From the NCBI GenBank assembly GCA_029059055.1, contig JAIDWS010000007.1:1-47540 (forward strand): DNA of 47,540 bases. The letters are read 5' to 3'. Positions 32,799-41,553 of the stretch are shown here, piece after piece. The notes under the pieces are model-generated. The model worked only from the letters and a program-made list of their open reading frames with translations, did not search any database and was not told the DNA's origin. Made by a program: the position numbers and the translations under genes. The stretch is from Alphaproteobacteria bacterium (GTDB lineage: Bacteria; Pseudomonadota; Alphaproteobacteria; Rs-D84). The number at the start of each line of letters is the position of its first letter. The stretch's first letter is position 1.

Positions 32799-34266
32799 AT
32801 TTCCCCATAATCTTGGTCGGACGGTTATCGATGCCGGCGAATTGTTCAATATGCCGGGCCAATTGCAACACGCGCATATCCGCAAAGCGCGGGCCCACCA
32901 CCTGCATCCCCAGGGGCAATCCATTTTCGGCCAGACCGCACGGCACACTGCATGCCGGTACCCCCGCCAGGTTCATGGCGACCGTGAACAAATCCAGTGC
33001 GTAATATTCCAGCGGCGACAAATCCGAATCCAGCGGCATTGCCGTGCCGGCCGATGACGGACAGACAATCAAATCGCATGCGTCAAACGCCGCGGCAAAG
33101 CTGTCGGCAATCATGCGGCGAACGCGCGCGGCCTGCATGAAATAAACATCGTATGATTCACTGGACAATACGGCGGTGCCGACAATCATGCGACGTTGGA
33201 CTTCGGTTCCAAATCCGGCGGCACGTGTTTTTTTATACGTATCAATCAAATCCGACCCGTCAACCCGCAAACCGTATTTCATCCCGTCATATCGGGCCAG
33301 GTTGGATGATGCTTCGGCTGGGGCGATGATGTAATACGCCGCCAACGCATCCAGAATGTTGGGAATTGACACTTCGACAATTTCGGCACCGATTGATTTC
33401 AAATCTGCAATGCGCGCATCAAATAAACGCTTCATATCCGGTGAAACTTCTACGTCGGCGAATTCTTTGATAATGCCGACACGTAATTTTTTGCCATCGC
33501 CCAAAATTGGGGTAACGGCTGTATACGCATCAAATCCGGGATTTTTTGCACTGGTCGAATCTTTTGGATCATGGCCCGCCATCGCCCCCAACAGCAATGC
33601 CGCGTCATCAACCGTGCGGGCAATCGGGCCCGGTGTATCCAGACTGGATGCGAATGCAACGCATCCCCAACGTGAACACAGACCATATGTCGGTTTCATT
33701 CCGACCAAACCTGTAATGGCCGATGGGAAACGGATGGAACCACCGGTGTCGGTTCCGGTTCCGCCGATGGCCATACCGCCGGCGATTGCCGATGTCGCCC
33801 CACCGGATGAACCGCCCGCCGTCAAACGGCGTTCCAATTGCCACGGATTGACCGGTGCGCCGAAATAACTGGTTTTGCTGAATGTGCCCATGGCGAATTC
33901 GTCCAGGTTGGTTTTTCCCAACAAAACCGTTCCGGCATCAATAAATTTCTGGGATATGGTGGATTCATATTCCGGGATAAAGTTTTCCAACATGCGTGAT
34001 GCCGCGGTTGTGCGAATACCGCGGGTGGCGAACAAATCTTTCATCCCGATTGGAATCCCGTCCAACGCCAATGCGTCGCCCGCCGCAATACGTGCATCGG
34101 CCGCCGCCGCGTCGTTCAATGCGCGTTCCGGTGTTACCGTGATATAGCAATTTAATTCCGCACCATATTTTTCGATACGGTCCAGATAGGCACGTGTTAA
34201 TTCGGTCGCGCTGATTTCGCGTGATTTTAATTTTTCCAGGGCTTGTGTAATCGTCAAATCAATCAT
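32797..34266 (-). CDS. gatA: Asp/Glu-tRNA amidotransferase subunit A
   Basis: GatA is the glutaminase of GatCAB, feeding ammonia to GatB. The 489-residue amidase-signature protein has the catalytic Lys in PIGMKDLF and the Ser-rich signature AGGSSGGATSAIAGG with GTDTGGSIRFP. The length is standard. The start is at 34266, 79 nt downstream of gatC; the gap holds a GGCGG/CCGCC hairpin (34306-34328) with only a short T-run. Confidence 0.96.
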   Translation of the reverse strand: MIDLTITQALEKLKSREISATELTRAYLDRIEKYGAELNCYITVTPERALNDAAAADARIAAGDALALDGIPIGMKDLFATRGIRTTAASRMLENFIPEYESTISQKFIDAGTVLLGKTNLDEFAMGTFSKTSYFGAPVNPWQLERRLTAGGSSGGATSAIAGGMAIGGTGTDTGGSIRFPSAITGLVGMKPTYGLCSRWGCVAFASSLDTPGPIARTVDDAALLLGAMAGHDPKDSTSAKNPGFDAYTAVTPILGDGKKLRVGIIKEFADVEVSPDMKRLFDARIADLKSIGAEIVEVSIPNILDALAAYYIIAPAEASSNLARYDGMKYGLRVDGSDLIDTYKKTRAAGFGTEVQRRMIVGTAVLSSESYDVYFMQAARVRRMIADSFAAAFDACDLIVCPSSAGTAMPLDSDLSPLEYYALDLFTVAMNLAGVPACSVPCGLAENGLPLGMQVVGPRFADMRVLQLARHIEQFAGIDNRPTKIMGK

Positions 34267-34345
34267 TTTTTATCCGATTTATTTTGTTTTTGTTTCGCGT
34301 AAAACGGCGGATACAAAATTGTGCCGCCTTGATTCCGGGGGGCAA

Positions 34346-34639
34346 TTATTCATCCATGACTTTGGGAACGGCGAAATAACCGCGTGACACACCCGCCTTG
34401 TCCGGGGCATTGGCCAGAACCGCATCACGGATGTTGCCGTCGGTCACCACGTCTGCGCGTCGCGGCAACGCATGTTCGGACGGATTCAACATCGGGGTCA
34501 CCCCGCGCGTGTCGATTTTTTGCAATTTATCCAGCCATTCGATAACGGAATCAATATTCATTTCCGCCAGTTTTTCATCCGGGATTTCAATTCTTATCAG
34601 ATTGGCAAATTTCTGTAATTGTTGCTTGCTAAACGCCAT
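34346..34639 (-). CDS. gatC: Asp/Glu-tRNA amidotransferase subunit C
   Basis: The 97-residue product stabilises GatA and GatB. Family features are the helical start QQLQKFANLIRIEIPDEKL, the LDKLQKIDTRGVTPM segment and PALPRR-like EHALPRRADVV, ending FAVPKVMDE. AGGATG is 6 nt upstream of the ATG. It is divergent from ruvX and upstream of gatA. Confidence 0.93.
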   Translation of the reverse strand: MAFSKQQLQKFANLIRIEIPDEKLAEMNIDSVIEWLDKLQKIDTRGVTPMLNPSEHALPRRADVVTDGNIRDAVLANAPDKAGVSRGYFAVPKVMDE

Positions 34640-34676
34640 TTTGCATCCTATTATTAAATTTAAGGGAAATTATACA

Positions 34677-35126
34677 ATGATTTTGCCAGATTTCAAGGCT
34701 TTTCCGGCGCTGGGGCGCATAATTGGGGTTGACTGGGGGCGCCGCCGCTGTGGCGTGGCCGTATCCAGTGCCGATCGCGAATTTGTCTTTGCGCGCAATC
34801 CCATCGTGATGCCGCGTGGCGATAATGATTTGGCACGGCGTGTGGCGGATTTTGCCACGGATGAAGATGCCGTCGGCATTATTGTCGGATTGCCGCTGCA
34901 TGGGGATGGAACGGAATCGGAAACCACGGCCATGGTGCGCGAATTTTCCCAGAATCTGTGCGCATACACAGATTTGCCGATATGTTTTATACCCGAAAAT
35001 TTGACCAGTTATGCCGCCCAGGCTGAAATGGGGCGCGTTCGTGTCCGTGATTTGAAACAGCGTTTGGATTCCAATGCGGCGCGTATTATTTTGGAAAATG
35101 CCATCGCCGTGATGCGTCGCCAATAA
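34677..35126 (+). CDS. ruvX: Putative pre-16S rRNA nuclease / Holliday junction resolvase-like YqgF
   Basis: The 149-residue RNase H-fold protein has the hallmark GVDWGRRRCGVAVSS, GIIVGLPLHGDGT, and the acidic ENLTSYAA and LDSNAARIIL regions. YqgF family members process 16S rRNA precursors. The start at 34677 has AAGGGA 9 nt upstream; the longer frame overlaps gatC. The next gene begins 13 nt after the stop. Confidence 0.9.
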   Translation: MILPDFKAFPALGRIIGVDWGRRRCGVAVSSADREFVFARNPIVMPRGDNDLARRVADFATDEDAVGIIVGLPLHGDGTESETTAMVREFSQNLCAYTDLPICFIPENLTSYAAQAEMGRVRVRDLKQRLDSNAARIILENAIAVMRRQ

Positions 35127-35139
35127 GAAAGATTTGAAC

Positions 35140-35769
35140 ATGAATATTATTTACCAAGACGAAGATTTATCGCAACAGCAAACCGCGCAATTAATGGATG
35201 CGACGGAATTGGCGGTGGATACGGAATTGACGGGACTGGACGTGCATGCCGACAATTTGTGTCTGGTCCAGATGCGGGCGCGTGGTTCGGATGATTATTA
35301 TCTGATTCATATTCGCGATAACCGTGATTATCCGAATGTGGCGCGTGTATTGGGCAATCGGAAATGTTTAAAGATATTTCATTATGCCCGCATGGATATG
35401 GTCATGATTTACAAGCGTTTGGGGATATGGGCGGCACCGGTATTTTGTACAAAAATCGGTGTTTTATTGGCGCGCCCGAATCGGGGGCATACGTTGCATA
35501 ATTCGTTGCGTGAAATATTTAACATCACCCTGGACAAGGATGAATGTTGTTCCGATTGGACGGGACGTTTGACCACCCCCCAGAAACAATATGCCGCGGC
35601 CGACGTGATGCATTTGCATATGTTAAAAGATTATTTGGTGGACAGTTTGGCGGACAAAAACCGTTTGGATTTGGCGCAAAAATGTTTTGAATTTTTACCG
35701 ACGCGTTGCGAATTGGACATGAATTGGGGCGCACGCGATATATTCGGATATAACCCTAAAAATGAATAA
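35140..35769 (+). CDS. RNase D-like 3'-5' exonuclease (single-domain)
   Basis: The 209-residue DEDDy exonuclease has motif I in AVDTELTGLD, motif II around HYARMDMVM (N/H-x-x-x-D type), and motif III YAAADVMHL. It lacks the HRDC domains of full RNase D, so it belongs to the short form common in Alphaproteobacteria and may trim tRNA 3' ends. ATG 35140 was chosen over TTG 35134. It is probably co-transcribed with ruvX. Confidence 0.85.
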   Translation: MNIIYQDEDLSQQQTAQLMDATELAVDTELTGLDVHADNLCLVQMRARGSDDYYLIHIRDNRDYPNVARVLGNRKCLKIFHYARMDMVMIYKRLGIWAAPVFCTKIGVLLARPNRGHTLHNSLREIFNITLDKDECCSDWTGRLTTPQKQYAAADVMHLHMLKDYLVDSLADKNRLDLAQKCFEFLPTRCELDMNWGARDIFGYNPKNE

Positions 35770-35772
35770 AAG

Positions 35773-35806
35773 GCGCAGAAACAGTGCGTACAGCGCGTTT
35801 CTGCGC
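35773..35806. terminator. Long stem-loop between convergent genes
   Basis: GCGCAGAAAC (35773-35782) pairs perfectly with GTTTCTGCGC (35797-35806). There is no strong T-run on either side, so it may end or stabilise mRNA 3' ends on both strands. Confidence 0.5.
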
Positions 35807-35812
35807 ACAGAT

Positions 35813-36856
35813 TTATTCGTCGCTTTTTGCGGGGATTTTTCCATCCGCCGACAGCAATACGGCAATCCAGCGTGTTGAATCAAACTGGGCCGTGATGATG
35901 AATGTTGCCACCAACAGCGGGACGCTGAAAAACATGCCGGCAATGCCCCATAACATTCCCCAAAATACCAAATTGATTAATATCGCCAATGTCGACAGAT
36001 TCAGCGTTTTGCCCGTCAGTTTCGGTTCGATAATATTTCCAAACAGAATCTGTAATCCAATCAATCCCACCGCCACCAACAACGGTTGATGCAGACTGTC
36101 GGTCACCACCAGGGAATAGAGTATCGGCAAACTGCATGCGACGATGGCCCCGATGGTCGGAATGTAACTGGTGACAAAAACGATAAACGCCCACACGCCG
36201 GCGAACTGTAATCCGATGGCCTGTAACCAAAAGAATGACAGAATTCCCGTGACCCCCGATATCAGCGTTTTCATAAACAGATATTTTTTCATGTTTTCGT
36301 CGATACTGCCCAGGATATAGCGCATCTTTTTCGAACGCGATTTGTTCGGGAACAGGGCGGCGAATTTTTTGTTAAACGTGCTTTGTTCAATGAACATAAA
36401 CAACATGTACACCAAAATCATACCGATGGCGGTGGCAATGCCAAATGCAGATGCACCGACGTTGGTTGCGATTTTTGTGACATTCGGCATCATGCTGGCA
36501 TCAAAAGATATCCCCAATTGCATCGACAGAAAATCGGCAAACGTCATTAATTTTTGTTGGATTTCCGGCAATGCCGCCATCAATTCCACAAACATCGGGC
36601 GAACCTGGGTGATAAACAGGTATATCAACCCGCCCAGTGTCCCCAGGGCCAGACCGCTGGACAGCCAATTAAATACGATTCCGATGCGGCGTTCGTGCGG
36701 GTTGCGCGGTGCGGTGTACGGCATAATCTTGCGATAATATGCCGCGATGGCGTTTATCAGATACCACATAAACACCGCCGCCAACAACGGGATAAAAATC
36801 GACCGCCCCAGCCACAGAAATAACAACGCGCCCGCAAATAAAATAATTCCGTTCAT
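35813..36856 (-). CDS. AI-2E family transporter / PerM-like permease
   Basis: The 347-residue polytopic membrane protein has about eight helices. An N-terminal pair (IILFAGALLFLWLG, FIPLLAAVFMWYL) leads to a helical soluble stretch and the family C-terminal block with FVTSYIPTIGAIVACSLPIL and GNIIEPKLTGKTLNLS. Members export AI-2, indole-like compounds or ions; the substrate is unclear. It is the last gene of the sufC operon on the minus strand. Confidence 0.88.
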   Translation of the reverse strand: MNGIILFAGALLFLWLGRSIFIPLLAAVFMWYLINAIAAYYRKIMPYTAPRNPHERRIGIVFNWLSSGLALGTLGGLIYLFITQVRPMFVELMAALPEIQQKLMTFADFLSMQLGISFDASMMPNVTKIATNVGASAFGIATAIGMILVYMLFMFIEQSTFNKKFAALFPNKSRSKKMRYILGSIDENMKKYLFMKTLISGVTGILSFFWLQAIGLQFAGVWAFIVFVTSYIPTIGAIVACSLPILYSLVVTDSLHQPLLVAVGLIGLQILFGNIIEPKLTGKTLNLSTLAILINLVFWGMLWGIAGMFFSVPLLVATFIITAQFDSTRWIAVLLSADGKIPAKSDE

Positions 36857-36877
36857 GATATGTCTTTTGCTTTGTTA

Positions 36878-37855
36878 TTACTGGGCGTCGGGGATGACCA
36901 ATTCGGTGTCGACGATTTCAATCTGGGCATCGGGTGCGGCCAATGGGGTGGCCTGGTCCATGATGCGGTATGTCATAACGTTGATGGTAATCACCGCCGC
37001 AATGGTCAATATGTTGACGATGATGGCCACTGTGGCAAATGCCCCGCCGATATTTTTGCGCATGTGCGATGTGCCGGCAATCAATTGCCACACGCCAAAT
37101 ATAATAACCGGTGCGGCAAATGTCGGAAAAATCATCCATCCAAATCCGTACAACAGACCCGATACAATAATCATCGCAACAAACATTGTCCATGTATTAA
37201 CAGGTGTTGCAATAATCCAATTGACCATGTTTGAAAACCATGTCGGGCGCACATTGACCGCCGGTTCACGCCGGGACTTTTCATCGCCCAACATATATGC
37301 CGGCATCCACAACATGGAAAACGGCATGGATAAGATGGCCTTCCACCGGGGGACGCCCATGGTGATGGCGCGACGGTATGTCACGTACAGGTCTGTGATT
37401 TGCAATCCGCCCACATATGCCGCAAACAGGGCCAAAATCGTCAGTGCGACCAAAACCCACAACGTCGTCCCCGGGCTGTGCATCGGATTGGACAGCGCGA
37501 CCAGCATCGGGAAATACATGAATCCGACAAACATCATCCCCAACAGACCCGACAAGCGCGATATGAAAAACGATGCCGTATACACGCCCGCAAAGCTGCG
37601 TTGGTCCATGTCACCCCGCGGCAACCATTTGATTAATTTCCAGATGGCCCATGCCAATCCGGCGAACATCAGTGTCATCATCGGCCACGTGGCGATGGGT
37701 TGATTTTCCGGTGCGGTAAATGCACTGGCGATGATGGCGTACAGACCCGCCAGAATCATCGGCATAAATACCGCCGCCATGGCAAATTTCGCCGGCGCGC
37801 GCCACAGCCACGCAGACAATTTCGATTGCAGGGCAGGGGATGTTTTTTTGACCAT
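36878..37855 (-). CDS. Hypothetical polytopic membrane protein
   Basis: The 325-residue product has about seven hydrophobic helices, a basic start, and an internal Trp/Arg-rich loop (LIKWLPRGDMDQR). An acidic C-terminal tail of about 25 residues lies after the last helix. No family is recognised. It starts 27 nt after sufC and ends 21 nt before the PerM-like gene, so the three share a transcript. Confidence 0.75.
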   Translation of the reverse strand: MVKKTSPALQSKLSAWLWRAPAKFAMAAVFMPMILAGLYAIIASAFTAPENQPIATWPMMTLMFAGLAWAIWKLIKWLPRGDMDQRSFAGVYTASFFISRLSGLLGMMFVGFMYFPMLVALSNPMHSPGTTLWVLVALTILALFAAYVGGLQITDLYVTYRRAITMGVPRWKAILSMPFSMLWMPAYMLGDEKSRREPAVNVRPTWFSNMVNWIIATPVNTWTMFVAMIIVSGLLYGFGWMIFPTFAAPVIIFGVWQLIAGTSHMRKNIGGAFATVAIIVNILTIAAVITINVMTYRIMDQATPLAAPDAQIEIVDTELVIPDAQ

Positions 37856-37882
37856 ATAAAAATCCTTTGGTTATTTACGGAT

Positions 37883-38560
37883 TTATTTTACCACAATGCG
37901 GCCCGCGGACAAAGCGGTTGTTTCCGTCGGGTCAACCGCGGCGGTAAAATCAGATTGATGACTGATGAATAAAAACGTGGTGTCGGGCATTGTGGCCATC
38001 ACATTGGCGATTTGTTGCCGGGTCGCCGCATCGGCCCCGGAATCCGGTTCGTCCAAAATGGCCAGTTTCGGTGCCGTCATCACCAGACGCAACAGCATCA
38101 AGCGTTTGCGTTCCCCGCCAGAAAATCCGACATTTATGCTGCGGTTCAGCCATTCTTTTGGAATGTCCAGTTTGGCGCGCGCATCTTCCAGCCGGGTTAA
38201 AAATTCGCCCATGGACAAATCGCGTCCGGTTTGAAAATGCGCATGCGCAACGGCGGAATGCTTCAAAAAGCTCATCACTGTCAGACCCGGAATTTCCGGC
38301 ACATTTTGCGCCCCCAGGAATATCCCCAGTAATGCGCGTGTGGTTGCGTTTTCGTGTGTAATGTCGCGTCCGTCAAAGATAATTTGGCCGGTGCGGACCG
38401 TGTATCGGTCGTCACCGGCGATCACCGCGGCCAGGGTTGATTTCCCACTGCCGTTGTGGCCCGCCAATAAATGACGCGCCCCGCGCGTGACCGTCATATT
38501 GATATCGTGCAACAGTTCTTTGTCGTCCAACGATACAGATAAATTCTTGATTTCCAGCAT
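37883..38560 (-). CDS. sufC: Fe-S assembly ATPase SufC
   Basis: The ABC ATPase of the SufBCD scaffold. The 225-residue product has Walker A GHNGSGKST, signature FSGGERKR, Walker B LAILDEPDSG and the H-loop FISHQ. I placed the start at 38560 (MLEIKNLSVSL) with AGGA 6 nt upstream; the longer frame enters the promoter of the divergent Cys-rich gene. It is separated from sufB by that gene. Confidence 0.92.
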   Translation of the reverse strand: MLEIKNLSVSLDDKELLHDINMTVTRGARHLLAGHNGSGKSTLAAVIAGDDRYTVRTGQIIFDGRDITHENATTRALLGIFLGAQNVPEIPGLTVMSFLKHSAVAHAHFQTGRDLSMGEFLTRLEDARAKLDIPKEWLNRSINVGFSGGERKRLMLLRLVMTAPKLAILDEPDSGADAATRQQIANVMATMPDTTFLFISHQSDFTAAVDPTETTALSAGRIVVK

Positions 38561-38602
38561 TGTCAATCCTGTGGTTTTGGTATGAATTATACCACAAATT
38601 GC

Positions 38603-38632
38603 TTGCGTTGCAATTCGCATGAATGATATACT
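38603..38632 (+). promoter_or_regulatory. Promoter of Cys-rich gene 3
   Basis: TTGCGT (38603-38608), an 18-nt spacer and TATACT (38627-38632). The -10 box and the following G match the promoters at 9483 and 10252. Confidence 0.55.
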
Positions 38633-38638
38633 GAATCC

Positions 38639-38856
38639 GTCGACAGGTATTCTGTCGATGGGTGTGAGAACCCATATCTGGCGTCATAAAATCAAAGGCG
38701 CGTAAGTGTCTTTTTTTATTGTGATGAAAAGTACCCCAGCCCGGGCTGGGGGGCGGCGATATATTTGAATAAGCCCACAATTTCCAGAAATTGTTCTCAA
38801 CCCCCAGCCACCATTTTTTTGGTGGTTTTTTGGTTATGCAAAAAAAGGGGAATGAT
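38639..38856 (+). promoter_or_regulatory. Structured 5' leader RNA 3, candidate attenuator
   Basis: A leader of about 218 nt with the same plan as leaders 1 and 2 but mostly different sequence. It has a 5' hairpin TCGACAG-gtatt-CTGTCGA, a second hairpin ATGGG/CCCAT, and a hairpin CCCCAGCC (38734-38741)/GGCTGGGG (38744-38751). A competing 9-bp stem pairs GGCTGGGGG (38744-38752) with CCCCCAGCC (38801-38809) and shares two bases with the terminator stem. It fills the 296-base gap between sufC and the Cys-rich gene. Confidence 0.6.
38808..38831 (+). terminator. Attenuator terminator before the ribosome-binding site of gene 3
   Basis: CCACCA-tttttt-TGGTGG followed by six T, ending 13 nt before AAGGGG (38845-38850). 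Confidence 0.65.
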
Positions 38857-39486
38857 TTGAGACGATTTTTCGTTTTGCCATGTTTGATTTTTGGCGGATT
38901 CTGTGCATGCAGCGCGTTTGCCGATTATACAAAAAACGATACGTATTGTGTGATTGATTATTCGGTCAGTGGCGGTCAATGTTATTGGTGTCGGGCGGGT
39001 GGTGACACGGCGGCCGGCAATTGCAGAAAGGGCTATGCCGGATGCACAAGTACCACCGAAAAATATGTGAATGTCGGCAGTGTCACCGGTGGCTGGTGGT
39101 GCAGCAGTAACGGATTTTGCAAAATGACATGCGATGACAGTGGCCATTGGGCGGCGTATTCCGATATTGACCATGCGGGGCCGGATCTGGATGGGGTCGA
39201 AGTATGGATGGCGGCGTCGGGATGTGAATGTAATCAATTTGTGGCGGATACGTCAAAATTACGATGCGCGGCCGGGTATTACGGCACGCCGGATATTGTC
39301 GCGTACACAGGTTGCCAACGTTGCCCGGGTGTAACAAATGCCAATGGTGATATGGTTTATGGCGTCAGTATGGTTGGGTATAACAATGCCGTGACGGATT
39401 GCTGGCTGGAAGGGGGGATGGGCCCATTTTCAGATGACGGTGGCATCTATGACATTTTGTCGCCCATGTGTGCGTGGGCGGAATAA
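38857..39486 (+). CDS. Cys-rich secreted protein 3, TTG start
   Basis: The product is 209 residues if started at TTG 38857, which has AAGGGG exactly 6 nt upstream, the same spacing as genes 1 and 2. It gives a compact signal peptide RRFFVLPCLIFGGFCACSAFA. ATG 38836 has no ribosome-binding site and lies almost in the terminator. The mature protein has about 19 Cys, a module GYYGTP...GCQRCP...YGVSM...VTDCWL shared with protein 2, and an acidic end. It is probably exported and disulphide-rich. The gene is convergent with sufB, with 3 nt between the two stop codons. Confidence 0.75.
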   Translation: MRRFFVLPCLIFGGFCACSAFADYTKNDTYCVIDYSVSGGQCYWCRAGGDTAAGNCRKGYAGCTSTTEKYVNVGSVTGGWWCSSNGFCKMTCDDSGHWAAYSDIDHAGPDLDGVEVWMAASGCECNQFVADTSKLRCAAGYYGTPDIVAYTGCQRCPGVTNANGDMVYGVSMVGYNNAVTDCWLEGGMGPFSDDGGIYDILSPMCAWAE

Positions 39487-39489
39487 TTT

Positions 39490-40815
39490 TTAGTGCGCCA
39501 GGGCCATTTGAATCAATTGCTTGGATTCCACCAAAAATTCCATCGGCAATCGTGCGATAATCGGTGCGGCCATACCACCGACAATCAATGCGGTCGCCGC
39601 ATCGGTGTCAATGCCGGCCTGGGCCAGGTATCGCAACGCCGCCGCGTCAATTGCACCGGTGGTTGCTTCGTGGCTTTGGTCATTTTCGCCGTTTGTGTGG
39701 ATGACGGTTGGCAAAGTGTTCGCCACCGCCGCGTCCCCGATGATACGACTGTCGCATTTGCATGCGTTGATGGCGCCGCGACCGGTGAATGAAACCAGAC
39801 TGCGAAATGTTTGGCGGGATGTATCCAGTGCCACCCCGTATGACAAGATGTTTGATTTCGTGTCGTTGCCCACGTGAATCATTTTGGTGCCGGTGTCGGC
39901 CTGTTGATTGCCGCGTGTGATGGTCAGTGAATAAAAATCACTGGTGGCATTGTCGCCCGCCAAAACGGTCGATGGGTATTTCCATGTCATTGCAGACCCG
40001 ATTTCCACCTGGGTCCAATCCAGGCGCGCGCCGGTGTCTGCGCGTCCACGCTTGGTCACGAAATTCAAAATGCCGCCACTGGATTTTTTCTGGGAAAAAT
40101 CCCCCGCGTACCAGTTTTGAACCGTGGCGTAACGAACGGTGGCGTTGTCGTGTGCAATCACTTCGACCACACCGCTGTGTAATTGATGATTGGGGCGGCG
40201 CGGGGCGCTGCATCCTTCCATGTATGACAACGTGGCGCCGCGGTCCGCAATAATCAGTGTTCGTTCAAATTGGCCGATTTTTGCCGTTTCAATTCGGAAA
40301 TAGCTGGCCAAATCAATCGGGCATTTGGTGTTTGGTGGGACATAGACGAACGTCCCGTCGGAAAACACCGCCGCATTCAGTGCGGCAAAGAAATTGTCCG
40401 CCGCCGGCACAACCGTCCCCAGATATTTTTTGACCAAATCCGGATATTGGCGCACCGCATCCGACATCGGTAAAAAGATAATTCCCAATTTTTGCAATTC
40501 GGCGGTATATGACGTATGGACGGATTTGCTGTCGATGACGGTGTCGGTCGCCATTCCCATCAGTGCCCGCTGTTCGTGTTCCGGCAGACCCATTTTGTCA
40601 TACGTTTCTTTTAAATCAGAATTATCAATCGCCGCCGGTTCGTTGTAGTAATTCAGGCTGTCGTAATCAATCGGGTCATAATCAATTTCGCCCCAATGCG
40701 GTTCGCGCATTTTCATCCACGCATCCAGCGCCCCCAGACGCCATTGCAACAGCCAGTCCGGTTCGCCGCGTGCGGCGGAAATTTCACAAACCAATTCCCG
40801 GGACAGTTTTGCCAT
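39490..40815 (-). CDS. sufB: Fe-S assembly scaffold SufB
   Basis: SufB builds clusters with SufC and SufD. In the 441-residue product the N-terminal helical region (EPHWGEIDYDPIDYDSLNYY) precedes the beta-helix core, with VPPNTKCPIDLASYFRIE, EGCSAPRRPNHQLHSGVVE and C-terminal LPMEFLVESKQLIQ. It overlaps nothing and lies 10 nt after the membrane protein gene at 40826. No sufD is present in the window. Confidence 0.94.
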   Translation of the reverse strand: MAKLSRELVCEISAARGEPDWLLQWRLGALDAWMKMREPHWGEIDYDPIDYDSLNYYNEPAAIDNSDLKETYDKMGLPEHEQRALMGMATDTVIDSKSVHTSYTAELQKLGIIFLPMSDAVRQYPDLVKKYLGTVVPAADNFFAALNAAVFSDGTFVYVPPNTKCPIDLASYFRIETAKIGQFERTLIIADRGATLSYMEGCSAPRRPNHQLHSGVVEVIAHDNATVRYATVQNWYAGDFSQKKSSGGILNFVTKRGRADTGARLDWTQVEIGSAMTWKYPSTVLAGDNATSDFYSLTITRGNQQADTGTKMIHVGNDTKSNILSYGVALDTSRQTFRSLVSFTGRGAINACKCDSRIIGDAAVANTLPTVIHTNGENDQSHEATTGAIDAAALRYLAQAGIDTDAATALIVGGMAAPIIARLPMEFLVESKQLIQMALAH

Positions 40816-40825
40816 GGTGCAACCT

Positions 40826-41365
40826 TTATTGTCCGGCCGCCAGTTGGCGTGCCTGGGTAAAGAATGTTAATGATTGGCCCAGCAAACCGTCGGTAAATGT
40901 TGTTGTCAAAATGCCGTTGGGTTCGGTTGCCGTCAAATGGTGCAGAAACGCATCCGCACGGTTCAGATAATTGTCGACACTGCGCGCGATTTCGGTATCC
41001 AGTTTAATGGCCCGCCGCAATTTTTCCAATGCGAACGGATTTTTTGCATATTCGTCCAAAATCCCCCCCAATGCGCGCCACAGCGGATGTTCGGGGGTAT
41101 TGCGCGGCATGATGTCAATGGCCGCCATAATGGGTATCAGACTTTGCAGTAAATCTTGGTAAATCATTTCCGCATTTTCGGCAACGGCGTTTGTTGCGTA
41201 CTTGTTTTTCAGCACCGATTGCATTTTCACAATCAGATTGTATTGATGGCTTAACGTTTTGGTTACGTTGCGCAACTGGGCGTTGATGTGCGCCGCCAAG
41301 GCCAATATTCCCAGCATCATTACCGCCAATACGGCCATCAGTATCAAAATATACGTTGCATTCAT
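40826..41365 (-). CDS. Hypothetical single-pass membrane protein upstream of sufB
   Basis: The 179-residue product from ATG 41365 (MNATYILILMAVL) has one N-terminal transmembrane helix (residues 3-26) and then a long helical, probably coiled-coil, cytoplasmic or periplasmic part. No family is recognised. It is 10 nt upstream of sufB and probably co-transcribed with it. The frame can be extended to 41413 but the extra residues look unlikely. Confidence 0.65.
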   Translation of the reverse strand: MNATYILILMAVLAVMMLGILALAAHINAQLRNVTKTLSHQYNLIVKMQSVLKNKYATNAVAENAEMIYQDLLQSLIPIMAAIDIMPRNTPEHPLWRALGGILDEYAKNPFALEKLRRAIKLDTEIARSVDNYLNRADAFLHHLTATEPNGILTTTFTDGLLGQSLTFFTQARQLAAGQ

Positions 41366-41480
41366 CGTGCGCACCCCCAACAAAAACGGTTGATTCTGGA
41401 CGCAGTATAACATCTTTTGTCGATTCGTGCGATTTTATCTTTTGCGGGGATTTTTTCGGCCGGTCCCCGCGTTTTAGGTC

Positions 41481-41509
41481 TTGCACAGATTCGGTCAAGT
41501 TGTTATAAT
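41481..41509 (+). promoter_or_regulatory. Promoter of the TcpQ-PilN operon
   Basis: TTGCAC (41481-41486), a 17-nt spacer and a perfect TATAAT (41504-41509); AAGGAAG precedes the ATG at 41554. Confidence 0.75.
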
Positions 41510-41553
41510 ATATATAATTAAATTTAAAGTAACACGCAGGAAAGGAAGTTTTT

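Noticed and set aside
36747-37703. A 318-codon plus-strand frame opposite the membrane protein at 36878-37855
   Set aside because: The opposite strand encodes hydrophobic helices with good operon spacing; this frame lacks a start signal and crosses two real genes.
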